A DNA stretch of 64,000 bases from DATAOG01 sp963753685. Its GTDB lineage: Bacteria > Pseudomonadota > Alphaproteobacteria > Geminicoccales > Geminicoccaceae. A model generated the notes under the pieces. It was not told where the DNA came from. It was given only the letters and a program-made list of their open reading frames with translations, and did no database searches. Positions 1-8,960 of the stretch are shown in pieces. Made by a program: the position numbers and the translations under genes. The stretch covers positions 62,001 to 126,000 of the forward strand of contig CAVWDE010000019.1 in assembly GCA_963753685.1 (NCBI GenBank), read 5' to 3'. Within the stretch, counting starts at the first letter, position 1. Every line of letters starts with the position of its first letter.

Positions 1-231
1 GCCCCCGAGCCCGATCGAGAAATAGGCACTTGTTGCGGGATTATAGCCGATGACCAAGCGAGCCGCTGCCTCGCCGGGGTCCTCGAAGCTGACGACCACG
101 GAGATGCTGCCTGCTCGGAATTTTCCGCGTGCCAGAGCGATGCCGACAGGTGACCGCAAGTCCTGCGGTTTCAGAAAGACAGCCTCAGAGCCATCGAACT
201 TCCAAGTGCCCGTCAACGCCGCCCAGTTCAA
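1..231 (-). CDS. Partial beta-sandwich-like protein, N-terminal part only
   Basis: The reverse strand reads open from a TTG at 231 through the window edge, giving about 77 residues that begin LNWAALTGTWKFDG and include a run of alternating hydrophobic strands (ISVVVSFEDP, ARLVIGYNP, AYFSIGL). An AGGAG Shine-Dalgarno lies six bases before the TTG; the nearby ATG at 236 is in another frame and stops after two codons, so TTG is the best start. The strand pattern suggests a concanavalin/LamG-like or 3-keto-disaccharide-hydrolase-like jelly roll, but the fragment is too short to name. It is cut by the window start. Confidence 0.55.
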   Translation of the reverse strand, partial: MNWAALTGTWKFDGSEAVFLKPQDLRSPVGIALARGKFRAGSISVVVSFEDPGEAAARLVIGYNPATSAYFSIGLGG

Positions 232-340
232 CGCATGCTCCTGATCGCAGCCTGGTTTCCTCACGGCAGTGCCGCGTCTCGTATCAGGATCGGCTGTATT
301 GTCAACTGTCGAGGAAGACGGCTCAGGCGCGGCGCCGCCA

Positions 341-673
341 TCAGAAGACCTCGACGGCATCCCGAAGCACGGCCGCGCGCAGCCGCGGGCGCATCGCGTC
401 GGGGAAGGCGAGGTCCACCGGACGGCCAAGGATCGCCGCGAGATCAGCCTTGAGATCGACGAAGGCGAACAGGCCGAAGGGACACGCGGGATCGACCTCG
501 ATCAAGAGATCGACATCGCTCGAAGGCCCCAGGTCGCCGCGCGCCGTGGAGCCGAACAGGGCAAGCCGGGTCAGACCGCGCGCCCGCAGCTCCCGCTCGT
601 GCCGCCGCATCACCCCGAGAACGCGCGCCCGCTCCTCAAGGCCGGCGGTGATCGTTTCGACAGGAGCCGCCAT
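341..673 (-). CDS. MNT-type nucleotidyltransferase (MntA-like antitoxin candidate)
   Basis: About 110 residues. The nucleotidyltransferase signature GSTARGDLGPSSDVDLLIEV gives the G-S-x-A-R-G motif and the D-x-D metal pair of the polymerase-beta minimal NTase (MNT) family. In type VII toxin-antitoxin systems such proteins AMPylate and silence a HEPN RNase. The start was placed at the ATG just upstream of the conserved domain because the longer frame adds 43 low-complexity residues unlike the family. No HEPN partner follows directly; the nearest HEPN-motif protein is the zinc-ribbon gene at 1037-1990, upstream on the same strand with a gap of about 360 bases. No strong ribosome binding site is visible. 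Family is confident, antitoxin role is inferred. Confidence 0.8.
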   Translation of the reverse strand: MAAPVETITAGLEERARVLGVMRRHERELRARGLTRLALFGSTARGDLGPSSDVDLLIEVDPACPFGLFAFVDLKADLAAILGRPVDLAFPDAMRPRLRAAVLRDAVEVF

Positions 674-1036
674 GGCAGTCGCATGCTGCCACGCAAGCCG
701 CGCACTCGTCGAGTCGCGCGTCGCCGAAGCGGGCGTCGGGCCGTCACGCCCGGAAGCACAGGCGTCCAGCAGGGAGCCCACCGGATGACGCATCCAGCGC
801 ACCGAAGGGGCTTGGCCTTGACGGCAGGGGGCCGCAGGCCTCCCAAACGGACAAAGTCAGCCGGAGGCTGGTCGCGCTATCTTGCGCGAGGGATCGTCAC
901 CGAACGGCGGAGACCCGGCGAAGCCGAGGGCGCAGATGGGCTCCGGGAGCGCCGTCAGGCGGCGCGAGTAGAGCCCGATCCGGCGCAGCCGGACCTGCCC
1001 GGACGCGACTGTTTCCGATCTATATAGGCTTCCCTC
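674..1036. other. Intergenic, no gene supported
   Basis: GC-rich stretch between the MNT gene and the HEPN/zinc-ribbon gene. Open frames exist on both strands but have arginine-rich shadow composition, with no start/SD combination and no recognisable motif. A short reverse-strand run around 880-1010 reads like protein (RLRRIGLYSRRLTALPEP) but has no start and stops after about 50 codons, so it may be a gene remnant. Confidence 0.4.
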
Positions 1037-1990
1037 CTAGTCATCCTTCGACATGAGGTGACCGCAATAGCTGCACAAGTTTGAATTATGCGGATCGACG
1101 TTCTCGGGCGTCAGGCCGGTCATGCATCGCGCGCACTCGTCAAGGATCAACCCGCACGATACGCAGCCGACGCGCTCGTCGGTCAACAGATAGGTGGTAA
1201 GACCGCAATCGGAGCAGGTCTGGACAGGCTGCTCCCCGCCGTCCGTCATGGCGATATAGCTCTCGGTTTCAAAATGCGCCTCAATAGCGAGTTCGAGGGC
1301 TTTTTCCGATGGGATGCGTTCTCCGCATGCCCGGCAATGGCAATCGGCACCCTCGTGGTTTGTATTTTGCGGATCATCCTGCGCCACGAGATCGGAGTTG
1401 CATTGCGGGCATCTGAAGTGAGTTCCGGCCAGGCTCGCGAGCGGCCATTCGAGGTTTCCGAAGGTCTGCCTGCACGCCTCGAGTTCCCGCTCATAGACGG
1501 CACGAACGTCGAGCATGATCCGCCACGCATCGCCAAGGACTTCGGAGGGTACCTCTTCGGCCAGGCGGAACAAGTCTGCAACCACCGGGAAAGCTTTGGC
1601 GATCGCCTCACGCACTGCCTCGCGCGGCTTGTCGGTATAGTAGTGCTCAACATCGGTGCGGATGCGCTTGAGGTCGTCCAGGGCCAGCTTGTTGATCGGC
1701 AGACCGAAGTCGGCAAAGCGCGTGCCGATGGTCTCGAAGTCGATTGTCCGGCGGGAAGCGGGAGTGAACTGCACGCCTCCGCTTTCGTCCGAGATAGGCT
1801 TGTAGTGGACGCCCAGAACCTCCGCCGGGTTCGCGTTCGGCGCAGCACGGACGAGAACCTCTTTCGCAAGGAGAAGGACGCCGGCATAGAAATTCCGGAC
1901 CGCGGAAACCGCTCGCCTGGGATCGTTCGATTGATAGTCCTCCACGCCGAGCTGGATCGACTGGACCGCATTATCGAACAGGCTATTCAC
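1037..1990 (-). CDS. HEPN-motif protein with three C-terminal zinc ribbons
   Basis: 317 residues. The helical N-terminal half carries R111-TDVE-H116, matching the R-x4-6-H catalytic motif of HEPN RNases, inside RIRTDVEHYYTD. The C-terminal part has six CxxC pairs that group into three zinc ribbons: C194/C197 with C219/C222, C259/C262 with C276/C279, and C286/C289 with C306/C309. HEPN domains with R-x4-6-H are usually ribonucleases in toxin-antitoxin, abortive-infection or RNA-processing systems; zinc ribbons would fit nucleic-acid or ribosome binding. I know no named family for this exact layout. The base composition here and upstream is less GC-rich than the core genes, which suggests an accessory locus. 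Function beyond the motif is inference. Confidence 0.8.
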   Translation of the reverse strand: MNSLFDNAVQSIQLGVEDYQSNDPRRAVSAVRNFYAGVLLLAKEVLVRAAPNANPAEVLGVHYKPISDESGGVQFTPASRRTIDFETIGTRFADFGLPINKLALDDLKRIRTDVEHYYTDKPREAVREAIAKAFPVVADLFRLAEEVPSEVLGDAWRIMLDVRAVYERELEACRQTFGNLEWPLASLAGTHFRCPQCNSDLVAQDDPQNTNHEGADCHCRACGERIPSEKALELAIEAHFETESYIAMTDGGEQPVQTCSDCGLTTYLLTDERVGCVSCGLILDECARCMTGLTPENVDPHNSNLCSYCGHLMSKDD

Positions 1991-2796
1991 GGGCGGCCTC
2001 CATTATGGACTCTGTCAGAGGAACGGCGCCAGAGCTCTTTCGACGATCTGCTCGGCGATGTTCGCCGGAGCCGTGAACGTCTGCCCGCTGTTCCATCGGA
2101 AGGCACCATTTCGCTCAAATCACCTCCACGCACGGTTCCATCCTACCCCGGATTGCCGCCCGACGCGAGCGCTTCCCGATCCTTCGCGCCAACTTTCGGA
2201 TCGAGCGGAGGGTCCCACCCATTCCGCGCCGCACGCTCGCCGAATGCGCCACAGGTCACACTTCCGTGCACCCCTGTCGCCTGGAGAGCTCGCATCAACC
2301 GCCTCTCAATTGGTCGCGTTTACTTATCGCTACTGTCCGATGCGAGAAAGTGATGCCAAAATTCACAATTCAGTAAATACAACATAAAACAAGTATAGAT
2401 AACCATTACTTGATCTACTCTAGGATTGATGCGCGCTTGATGCCATGGATTTCGCGGTTTGACTTGCCGGCGGTTGCGCCACATGTGAGTTAAACGCGTC
2501 GCACTTGTGCGCCACCGCAAGCAAAACATGCGACAGTTCCGTGTCTGTCGCAATCAACCGTTCACGCTTCGTCTGCCCGCCGGACAATGCCGGTGACGAT
2601 CTGGCCCGCGGCGGACTGTGCGAAATCGAGAGCCGGCGTCCGTCCGTCTAGCTACGAGGCGATCGAAGATAGACATTGATGCGCCGATCATTGGTCGTTG
2701 ATTTGCGATCACATCACGCCGGCAGCCCGATCGGGCGCCAAGTCGAGGCCCAGCGAATACTTTCAAGATCAAGCGGATGGAGCCTGTTCACCCGCT
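1991..2796. other. Intergenic stretch with AT-rich segment and possible gene remnants
   Basis: About 800 bases without a supportable gene. Just upstream of the HEPN/zinc-ribbon start, a reverse-strand frame reads FRWNSGQTFTAPANIAEQIV and stops about 30 bases before that gene; it has no start and looks like the tail of a lost upstream gene. Positions 2350-2470 are markedly AT-rich for this genome. At 2475-2489 and 2527-2536 lie CTCACATGTGGCGCA and CTGTCGCATG on the reverse strand, near-copies of motifs at 11718-11766, which could be remnant ends of a mobile element. Confidence 0.35.
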
Positions 2797-5233
2797 TCAG
2801 GCGCGCAACCTCAGGTTGTGCGGGTCGTAGGGCGATTCGGGGATCACGGTCACCCGGCGCGTGTCGCCGAGGATGTCCATCGTGAGCTCGGTGCCAGGTT
2901 CGGAAAGCTCGGGGCGGACCATGGCCAGCGCCAGCGATTTGCCCAGGCGGAAGCCGTAGTTGCCGCCGGTCGCGCGCCCGACCAGTTTTTTCCCACGGTA
3001 GATCGGATTGTTGCCGAGCGCGTCGGCATCGGCGACGTCGTGGACCTCCAGGGTCACGAACGCGTTCGAAAAACCCCGCTCGCGCCAGCGGACCAGCGCG
3101 TCGCGGCCGATGAAGTCGCCCTTGTTGGGGTGCACGAAGCGGTCGAGGCCGGACTCGTAGGCGGCGTACTCGATCGACAGCTCGGTGCCGATCAGCCGGT
3201 AGGATTTTTCCACTCGTAAGGGAATCCATGGCGCGGATGCCGAAGGGCTTGAGGCCGAGGTCGGCGCCGGCCGCCATCAGGGCATCGAAGATGTGGTTCT
3301 GGTACTCGAGCCCGTGGTGCAATTCCCACCCCAGCTCGCCGACGAAATTGACCCGGAGCGCCTTGGTCGGCGCCAGGCCGACCGTGATCTCCCGGCCGGT
3401 CAGCCAGGGGAAGGCGGCGCTGGAAAAGTCGGCCTCGCTGACCCGCTGCAACAGCTCGCGCGACTTCGGCCCGGCCACCACCAGGACGCCGATCGCGTTC
3501 GTGAGGTTCTGGAACTGGACCGAGCCGTCGCCCGGCATGTGCTTCAAGATCCAGTCGTGGTCGAGCCGCTGCCAGGCGCCGGCCGACACGAGATAAAAGC
3601 TGTCCTCCCCCTCCCGCAGGATGGTGAACTCGGAGTGCACGCCGCCCCGGCTGTTGAGCGCGTGGCAAAGGTGCACCCGGCCGATTTTTCCCGGGATGCG
3701 GTTGGCGACCAGGTGGTCCAGGAACGCTGCGGCCCCGGGGCCGGAAACCCTTGCCTTGGCGAACGCGGTCATGTCCAGCAGGCCCACGTTCTCCTGCACG
3801 TTCCAGCACTCGGCGCCGACGTGCTCGAACCATTTCGAGCGCCGGAACGACCAGTCGTCGACCTGCGGCGTGCCCGCGGGCGCGAACCAGTTCGGCCGCT
3901 CCCAGCCGAACTTCTGGCCGAACACGGCACCCAGATCCTGCATGCGCTCGTAGCAGGGCGCGGTGCGCAAGGGCCGGCCGGCCGGGCGTTCCTCGTCCGG
4001 GTAGTGGATCACGAACACGTGGGCGTAGGCTTCCTCGTTCTTGGCCTTGAGGTAGGCCTTGGTCGCATAGTCGCCGAAGCGGCGCGGGTCGACCCCCAGC
4101 ATGTCGATCGTGGGCTCGCCCTCGACGATCCATTCCGCCAGCTGCCAGCCGGCGCCGCCGGCCGCGGTGATGCCGAAGCTGTGGCCCTCGTTCAACCAGA
4201 AGTTGTGCAAGCCCCAGGCGGGGCCGACGATCGGGCTGCCGTCCGGGGTATAGGGAATCGCGCCGTTGTAGACCCGCTTCACCCCGACCTCGCCGAACGC
4301 CGGCACGCGATGGATCGCGGCCTCGATATGCGGCGTCAGGCGCTCGAGGTCGTCTGCGAAGAGCTCGTACTCGGCATCCTCGCGCGGGCCGTCCGGGTAG
4401 CAGCAGGGGGCGCCCTTCTCGTACGGCCCGAGCAGCAGCCCGCCCGCCTCCTCGCGCAGGTACCAGGAGCCGTCGCTCTCGCGCAGCACCCCCATCTCGG
4501 GCAGGCCCTGCGCGTGACGCGCGACGATCTCGGGATGCGGCTCGGTCACGATATACTGGTGCTCGACCGGGATCACCGGGATGTCGAGCCCGACCATGGC
4601 GCCGGTCCGGCGCGCGAAATTGCCGGAAGCACTGACCACGTGCTCGGCCAGGATGTCGCCCCGGTCGGTCTGGACCAGCCAATCGCCCGACGGCTTGCGG
4701 GTGATGCCGGTGACCCGGGTCTGGCGGTAGATCTCGGCGCCGCCCTGGCGCGCGCCCCGGGCCAGCGCCTGGGTGACGTCCGCCGGCTGGATGTAGCCGT
4801 CCTCGGGGTGCCGGATCGCGCCGACGATGCCGTCTGTGTTGCAGAGCGGCCAGATCTCCTTGACCTGTCTGGCGGTCAGGAACTCGACCTCAACGCCGAT
4901 CGTCTCGGCCACGCCCGCGTATTGATGGTACTCGTCCATGCGGTCGCGGTTCAAGGCGAGGCGGATGTTCGAGACCTTCGCGAAGCCGACGTTCTGGCCG
5001 GTCTCCGCCTCGAGGGTCTGGTAGAGGGCGACCGAGTGCTTGTGGATCTGGCCGACCGAGTAGCTCATGTTGAACAACGGCAAGAGGCCCGCGGCATGCC
5101 AGGTCGAGCCGGAGGTCAGCTCCTTGCGCTCGACCAGCACGACGTCCGACCAGCCCTTTTTCGTGAGGTGATAGAGCGTCGCGACCCCGACCGCGCCGCC
5201 GCCGATCACCACCACCCGCGCCTGCGTCTTCAT
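2797..5233 (-). CDS. Dimethylglycine/sarcosine dehydrogenase-type FAD oxidoreductase, one frameshift
   Basis: Encodes about 811 residues once a single frameshift near 3220 is bridged, which is normal length for the DMGDH/SARDH family. The N-terminus has the dinucleotide fold VVVIGGGAVGVATLYHL and SGSTWHAAGLLP, whose His is the covalent flavin site in this family. The middle is the FAO_M domain and the last 380 residues are GcvT-like folate-binding domains. The enzyme oxidatively demethylates dimethylglycine or sarcosine and passes the carbon to tetrahydrofolate. At the break the frame runs AMDSL then shifts by one extra base into VEKSYRLIGTELSIEYAAYE. Length is 3n+1, consistent with a +1 insertion. 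ATG at 5233 begins MKTQARVVV. It fits the Sox and Fhs genes downstream functionally, though it is not co-transcribed with them. Confidence 0.88.
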
Positions 5234-5288
5234 GACCTGCCCCCGCTCTACCGCCTCGTCCAGCGCCGCCCCGCCTTCCTAGCGCCGC

Positions 5289-5319
5289 ACCATACCGCCG
5301 CCTTGGCCCAGGCGTCCAA
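5289..5319 (-). promoter_or_regulatory. Putative sigma-70 promoter of the dehydrogenase gene
   Basis: On the reverse strand TTGGAC (5319-5314) and TATGGT (5294-5289) are separated by 19 bases, ending about 55 bases before the ATG at 5233. The same two boxes with the same spacing recur upstream of the SMP-30 gene (6772-6742) in a duplicated leader. Spacing is slightly long and it is a prediction only. Confidence 0.35.
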
Positions 5320-5469
5320 CCCTTGCCCCAGAGCGGCACGGGGCAGGCGCACCCCAGCTCGCAACGATGGGATAGCATCTCCGACAGGCTTGAACCGGCG
5401 TGCCGCGCGTATTCTCGAGGGCGATGCGTGCCGGTCCGGGATGGTGAAGCCGAGCGCTGCCGAGGCTTG

Positions 5470-5720
5470 AATGCGATGCCTCGCCGAGCCAGGTATCGAG
5501 CAGCAGCTGGTCTGCCGGCCGTCAATCCTTGCCTTCGAAGCCGGCGAGGATGTCGGGGCAAAGGCGCGTCGAAGTTGTCGGCGACCCGGACCTTGCCTTC
5601 CCAGCCGCCAGGCTCGCGGAGTTCGCCACGGCTGGCCGACGGCATCAACCGCGCCCTGGGCTTGCCTGCCTTGGCGATCGCGCGCACGAAAGCCTCGCCG
5701 GGCGGCCGACCGTGGTGTCG
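5470..5720 (-). pseudogene. Relic of a Phd-VapC toxin-antitoxin pair
   Basis: The reverse strand between the dehydrogenase leader and the SMP-30 stop reads GEAFVRAIAKAGKPRARLMP, then GGWEGKVRVADNFDAPLP and, after a frame change, DILAGFEGKD and a stop. It is followed by ADQLLLDTW. This aligns directly with the antitoxin C-terminus and the toxin N-terminus at 13485-13729 and 13102-13481 in the same window (AKAGKPKARLVPLADR, GGWEGKVWVADDFDEPLP, ADILAAFEGKD, then MADQLLLDTHAF). The antitoxin N-terminus and everything after the first ten toxin residues are missing, and there is an internal frame break. It is a dead, truncated copy. Confidence 0.7.
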
Positions 5721-5731
5721 CGGCAAGGCCG

Positions 5732-6697
5732 CTATTCGTTGGCGATCGCGTAGACCTTGCCCTTGTAGGGGGCGTTCTGCTTGTCGTCGACCGCCATCAC
5801 GTAAACGGTCTTGCCGTCGGGGCTGAAGGTGAGGTTGGGCGCCGCCGGCGAGGGGACTTCGAGCTTGCGCACGAGCTTGCCCTCGGTCGTGATCACGAGG
5901 ATGCGCCCGGCGCTGTACTGGCCGATGTAGAGATTGCCGTCGGGGCCGAGCTTGATGCCATCGGGGTAGGCGTCCACCGGCTCGCCCAACGCGGTCAGCC
6001 GGACGAACAGCCGCCGGTCGGCGAGGCTGCCGTCCGTCTGGACCGCGAAGGTGATCACGCGCCCGGCCTCGGACTCGTTGACGTAGAGGAGCTTGCCGTC
6101 AGCCGCGAGCTGGATGCCGTTGGCATAGTGCAGGTCATCCGCGACCGGCGTCAGCGTGCCATCGGCCGTCAGATGATAGACCTTGCCGACGATCGGCGCG
6201 CTTTCCCAGGGTCCAGACGCGGTGACAAAGGCGCCGCCATGGCCGTCCGACGTTTCATCATTGGGGCCCTGCAGCGCGGCCCCGGTCGAATCCTTGTCCC
6301 AGACCCGCTGGGTCTTGCCGTCGGCGTTGAGCTTCACATAGCTGCCATTGTCGTAGCAGGTCACCAGCATGCCGTCCCCGAGCGGCATCACCGCCGACGG
6401 GCCGCAACCGTCCTGGGTCCAGAGCGTGCGGTTCGACGTCCCGTCCCAGACGCTCACGCGGTTGCCGCCATATTCGGCGTAGGTGAGCTTGCCATCGGCC
6501 CAGAACGGACCTTCGGGAAAGGCCGCATCGCCATTGATGACCTCGGCCTCGCCGGCCCAGAGCGGCGCGGAAAAGCTCACGAAGCAGGATAGAATCAGAG
6601 CTGCGAGGCGCACATGGCCGCGACCCTGATGGTTCCGACTGCTCCAAGATCCTGACGCCACGCCGCCGCCGATCACCACCCGCGCCTGGTTCTTCAT
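5732..6697 (-). CDS. Exported SMP-30/gluconolactonase-like beta-propeller protein
   Basis: About 321 residues from the ATG at 6697 or 293 from the GTG at 6613. The mature part matches the SMP-30/gluconolactonase/LRE family: FPEGPFWADGKLTYAEYGG, then repeated blade motifs NGIQLAADGKLLYVNESE, YPDGIKLGPDGNLYIGQY and LTFSPDGKTVYVMAVDD. Such propellers hydrolyse lactones or bind calcium. A hydrophobic stretch, VRLAALILSCFVSFSAPLWA, is a convincing signal peptide if translation starts at the GTG. The 28 residues before it (MKNQARVVIGGGVASG...) copy the dehydrogenase N-terminus at 5233 and look like leftover of a duplicated 5-prime segment. The product is probably periplasmic. Confidence 0.8.
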   Translation of the reverse strand: MKNQARVVIGGGVASGSWSSRNHQGRGHVRLAALILSCFVSFSAPLWAGEAEVINGDAAFPEGPFWADGKLTYAEYGGNRVSVWDGTSNRTLWTQDGCGPSAVMPLGDGMLVTCYDNGSYVKLNADGKTQRVWDKDSTGAALQGPNDETSDGHGGAFVTASGPWESAPIVGKVYHLTADGTLTPVADDLHYANGIQLAADGKLLYVNESEAGRVITFAVQTDGSLADRRLFVRLTALGEPVDAYPDGIKLGPDGNLYIGQYSAGRILVITTEGKLVRKLEVPSPAAPNLTFSPDGKTVYVMAVDDKQNAPYKGKVYAIANE

Positions 6698-6780
6698 GAC
6701 CGCCTCCCGCTGCGCCTGCCGCAAACCTTCGCAGCATCTTAACCATACCTCTGCCTTGCCCGGGGCGTCCAACCCTTGTC
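6654..6780 (-). repeat. Diverged copy of the dehydrogenase leader and first codons
   Basis: The segment covering the first roughly 12 codons (MKNQARVV-IGGG) and about 80 bases upstream of the SMP-30 gene aligns with 5188-5330, the start and leader of the DMGDH-type gene (MKTQARVVVIGGG). Shared blocks include GATCACCACCCGCGCCTG, TTCTTCATGACC against CGTCTTCATGACC, the ACCATACC block and GGCGTCCAACCCTTG. The order and spacing are the same, so this is a partial duplication, not chance. Confidence 0.7.
6742..6772 (-). promoter_or_regulatory. Putative sigma-70 promoter of the SMP-30 gene (duplicated)
   Basis: Reverse-strand TTGGAC (6772-6767) and TATGGT (6747-6742), 19 bases apart, the same boxes and spacing as upstream of the dehydrogenase gene. 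Conservation of both boxes in an otherwise diverged duplicate supports function. Confidence 0.4.
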
Positions 6781-6898
6781 GGCGAGCGCCACCGTCGGCG
6801 GGACCCACCATATTCCCACGGAACGACGATCCCGGACCCCACAGGGCCCCAGGAACGGACCAGAACCGGCGGCCCGCAACCGGGCGCCGGCTTGCGGT

Positions 6899-7519
6899 TC
6901 ACTCGAACTTGGCCGGCGAAGAGAACGGCTTGGTGGCATCCACCACGAACATGACCAGCGCACTCAGATCGCTCGTGCCGCTGCTGGAGACTTCCATTGC
7001 CATGCCGGCGCCATGTCCCGGCATCGCCTGGCCAGCCTCGACATGGATCACGCCGGACGGCGTCTTCTGGCCCAGCTGGCCGGTCAGCACGTAGAAGGTT
7101 TCGGAGCCCGGATGGTTATGCACCGGCGTCTTGACCCCGGGCGGTCCGCTCGCGTGATTGATGCGCAGCAGATACTCGGGCGCGCTGATCGTGGGCACGG
7201 GCCCGATCTCGGCGACCTCGGCGGCGCCGGGCGTCGAGCCGCCTTTGGGGCCGAGCGTGAACAGCCAGACCTTGCCCGCGACGTCCGCGGCCAGGGACGC
7301 CGGGCCCGCGGCGGCCTGCGCCTTTGCGAGCGTGGGAAAATTCTCGATCCGCCAGTACAGCGGTCCGGCCGGCAGTTGCTTGAGCTTCTTCTCGGCGACC
7401 TTCTTGATGACGAATTTCTGTTGCGCCGTGGCGGTGGACGGCGCCACCCACAGGCCCATCACACCTAGCGACAGCGCCAGGACGATGATGCGCCGGGCAC
7501 TGGGCATTCGCAGGTTCAT
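6899..7519 (-). CDS. Secreted cupin-domain protein
   Basis: 206 residues. An AGGAGG ribosome binding site sits seven bases before the ATG at 7519. The N-terminus is a Sec signal peptide: positive MNLRMPSARR, hydrophobic IIVLALSLGVMGLWVA, then a TATA-QQ cleavage region. The single cupin domain in the C-terminal half carries HNHPGSETFYVLTGQLG, the first cupin metal motif (two His and Glu), followed by a second strand with PGHGAGMAMEV. Cupins of this type bind a metal and may act as dioxygenases, isomerases or sensors; the substrate cannot be told. It is convergent with nothing and divergent from the enolase-superfamily gene at 7845. Confidence 0.8.
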   Translation of the reverse strand: MNLRMPSARRIIVLALSLGVMGLWVAPSTATAQQKFVIKKVAEKKLKQLPAGPLYWRIENFPTLAKAQAAAGPASLAADVAGKVWLFTLGPKGGSTPGAAEVAEIGPVPTISAPEYLLRINHASGPPGVKTPVHNHPGSETFYVLTGQLGQKTPSGVIHVEAGQAMPGHGAGMAMEVSSSGTSDLSALVMFVVDATKPFSSPAKFE

Positions 7520-7844
7520 CCCTGTCCTCCTGGAATTGATCGTCCGGGCTCGCCGCTGCGAGGCCCGGCCATGCCGCGACTTTCTCAGTCTCCCAACGTG
7601 GAACAGACGCAACCTTGGCCGCCTGGCCGGCGGTTGCCGCAATAGAGAAACTCGCTCCCATCCTTTCCAAGTGAATTTTCGCTAATGATTGAAGCGCTGG
7701 GGTCAAATGTCGCGGGCCATCGCAGCGACCACCTCGAGCGAGGCCGGCACCGGAAACACCGGGCGGCTCGCGTTGACGGCCGGGCCGGCTGGTATAGGAT
7801 GGCGCGAAACGGCGCCCGCGGGCGGCCAGGGGGGAAGGAATGGC
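7520..7844. other. Divergent intergenic region between cupin and enolase-superfamily genes
   Basis: 325 bases between two divergent starts. It holds a plausible promoter for the rightward gene (7773-7800). No other gene or repeat was seen. Confidence 0.5.
7773..7800 (+). promoter_or_regulatory. Putative sigma-70 promoter of the enolase-superfamily gene
   Basis: TTGACG at 7773-7778 and TAGGAT at 7795-7800, spaced by 16 bases, lie about 45 bases before the ATG at 7845. Good -35 match, weaker -10. Confidence 0.4.
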
Positions 7845-8960
7845 ATGAAGATCACCGCCGTCGAGGCGCTCTATCTGCGGCTGCCCGAAATCCAGGCGCG
7901 CACCGACAGCTCCCAGGACGCGCTCCTGATCCGGATCGAGACCGATGCCGGCATCACCGGCTGGGGCGAGGTCGACGGCTGCCCCTGGGTCGTCAAGGCG
8001 ATCATCGAGGCGCCGATGTCGCACACGCTGGTGACCGGCCTGCGCGCGCTGCTGATCGGTGAGGATCCGCTCGAGACCGCCCGGCTCTGGCAGAAGATGT
8101 ACCAGGGCACGCTCTACTATGGTCGCGAGGGGGCGGTGATCCAGGCGATGGCCGGGATCGATCTCGCACTCTGGGACATCAAGGGCAAGGCGCTGGAGCA
8201 GCCGGTCTGGAAGCTGCTCGGCGGCCGCCATCGAGATCGCCTGCGGGTCTATGCCTCGAACATGTTTCAGTTCACCGTCGAGGCGACCGCGGACCGGGTC
8301 CGGAAAGCCCGGGATGAAGGGTTCACCGCTGCCAAGTTCGGCTGGGAGCCGTTCGGGCGCGACCCGAAGACCGACTGCGCCTATCTGGAGGCGATGCGCA
8401 AGGCGGCCGGCGACGACTTCGACCTGATGCTCGATGTCGGCCTCGTCTGGGACGCGACCACCACGATCCAGCGCGCCAAGTTGTTCGAGCCCTACGGCCT
8501 GTTCTGGATCGAGGAGCCGCTGCCGCCGGACGACCTCGAGGGCTACGGCCGGGTCAGCCGCGCGATCCGCCAGCGGCTTGCCGCCGGCGAGGAGGAGTGC
8601 ACGCTGCGCGGCTTCAGGCGGTTGATCGACGAGGGCGGCATCGGCCTTGCCCAGATCGACATGACCCGCTGCGGCCTGACCCAGTCGATGCAGATCGCGG
8701 CCCATGCCGCGAGCCGCGGCGTGCCGGTCGCCAACCACAACTTCACCACCGACATCAACACCGCGGCCTCGCTGCACTTCCTGGCGGCGGTGCCGAACGC
8801 GCTGGTGCTCGAGTACTGCGTCGAGCCGTCCGAGATCTCGCGCCGCCTGATCAGGAACCCGATCCGCCTCGAGGACGGCCACATGCGCGTGCCCGAAGAG
8901 CCGGGGCTCGGCGTCGCGCCGGATCTGGCAGTGATCGAGAAATACCTCGTGCGCGATTGA
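7845..8960 (+). CDS. Mandelate racemase/muconate-lactonizing-family enzyme (enolase superfamily)
   Basis: 371 residues. The N-terminal capping domain (MKITAVEALYLRLPE) is followed by a modified TIM barrel with the superfamily residues in place: K164 in AAKFGW, metal ligands D198 (LMLDVG), E223 (WIEEPL) and E249 (AAGEEE), and H298 in VANHNF. These enzymes abstract the alpha-proton of a carboxylate, most often dehydrating or racemising sugar acids. K-x-G plus a late His suggests an acid-sugar dehydratase or mandelate-racemase-like subgroup, but the substrate is not readable. The start was chosen for AAGGAA upstream and the family N-terminus; the frame extends 52 codons further but without homology. 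Directly upstream of an amino-acid ABC transporter. Confidence 0.87.
   Translation: MKITAVEALYLRLPEIQARTDSSQDALLIRIETDAGITGWGEVDGCPWVVKAIIEAPMSHTLVTGLRALLIGEDPLETARLWQKMYQGTLYYGREGAVIQAMAGIDLALWDIKGKALEQPVWKLLGGRHRDRLRVYASNMFQFTVEATADRVRKARDEGFTAAKFGWEPFGRDPKTDCAYLEAMRKAAGDDFDLMLDVGLVWDATTTIQRAKLFEPYGLFWIEEPLPPDDLEGYGRVSRAIRQRLAAGEEECTLRGFRRLIDEGGIGLAQIDMTRCGLTQSMQIAAHAASRGVPVANHNFTTDINTAASLHFLAAVPNALVLEYCVEPSEISRRLIRNPIRLEDGHMRVPEEPGLGVAPDLAVIEKYLVRD

Noticed and set aside
2058..2387. 109-codon forward open frame
   Set aside because: No ribosome site, Arg/Pro/His-rich, and it ends in the AT-rich patch without any recognisable motif.
3293..5470. Very long open frame antisense to the dimethylglycine dehydrogenase gene
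   Set aside because: Composition is typical of an antisense shadow in GC-rich DNA; the opposite strand has clear family motifs and no ribosome site or homology supports this frame.
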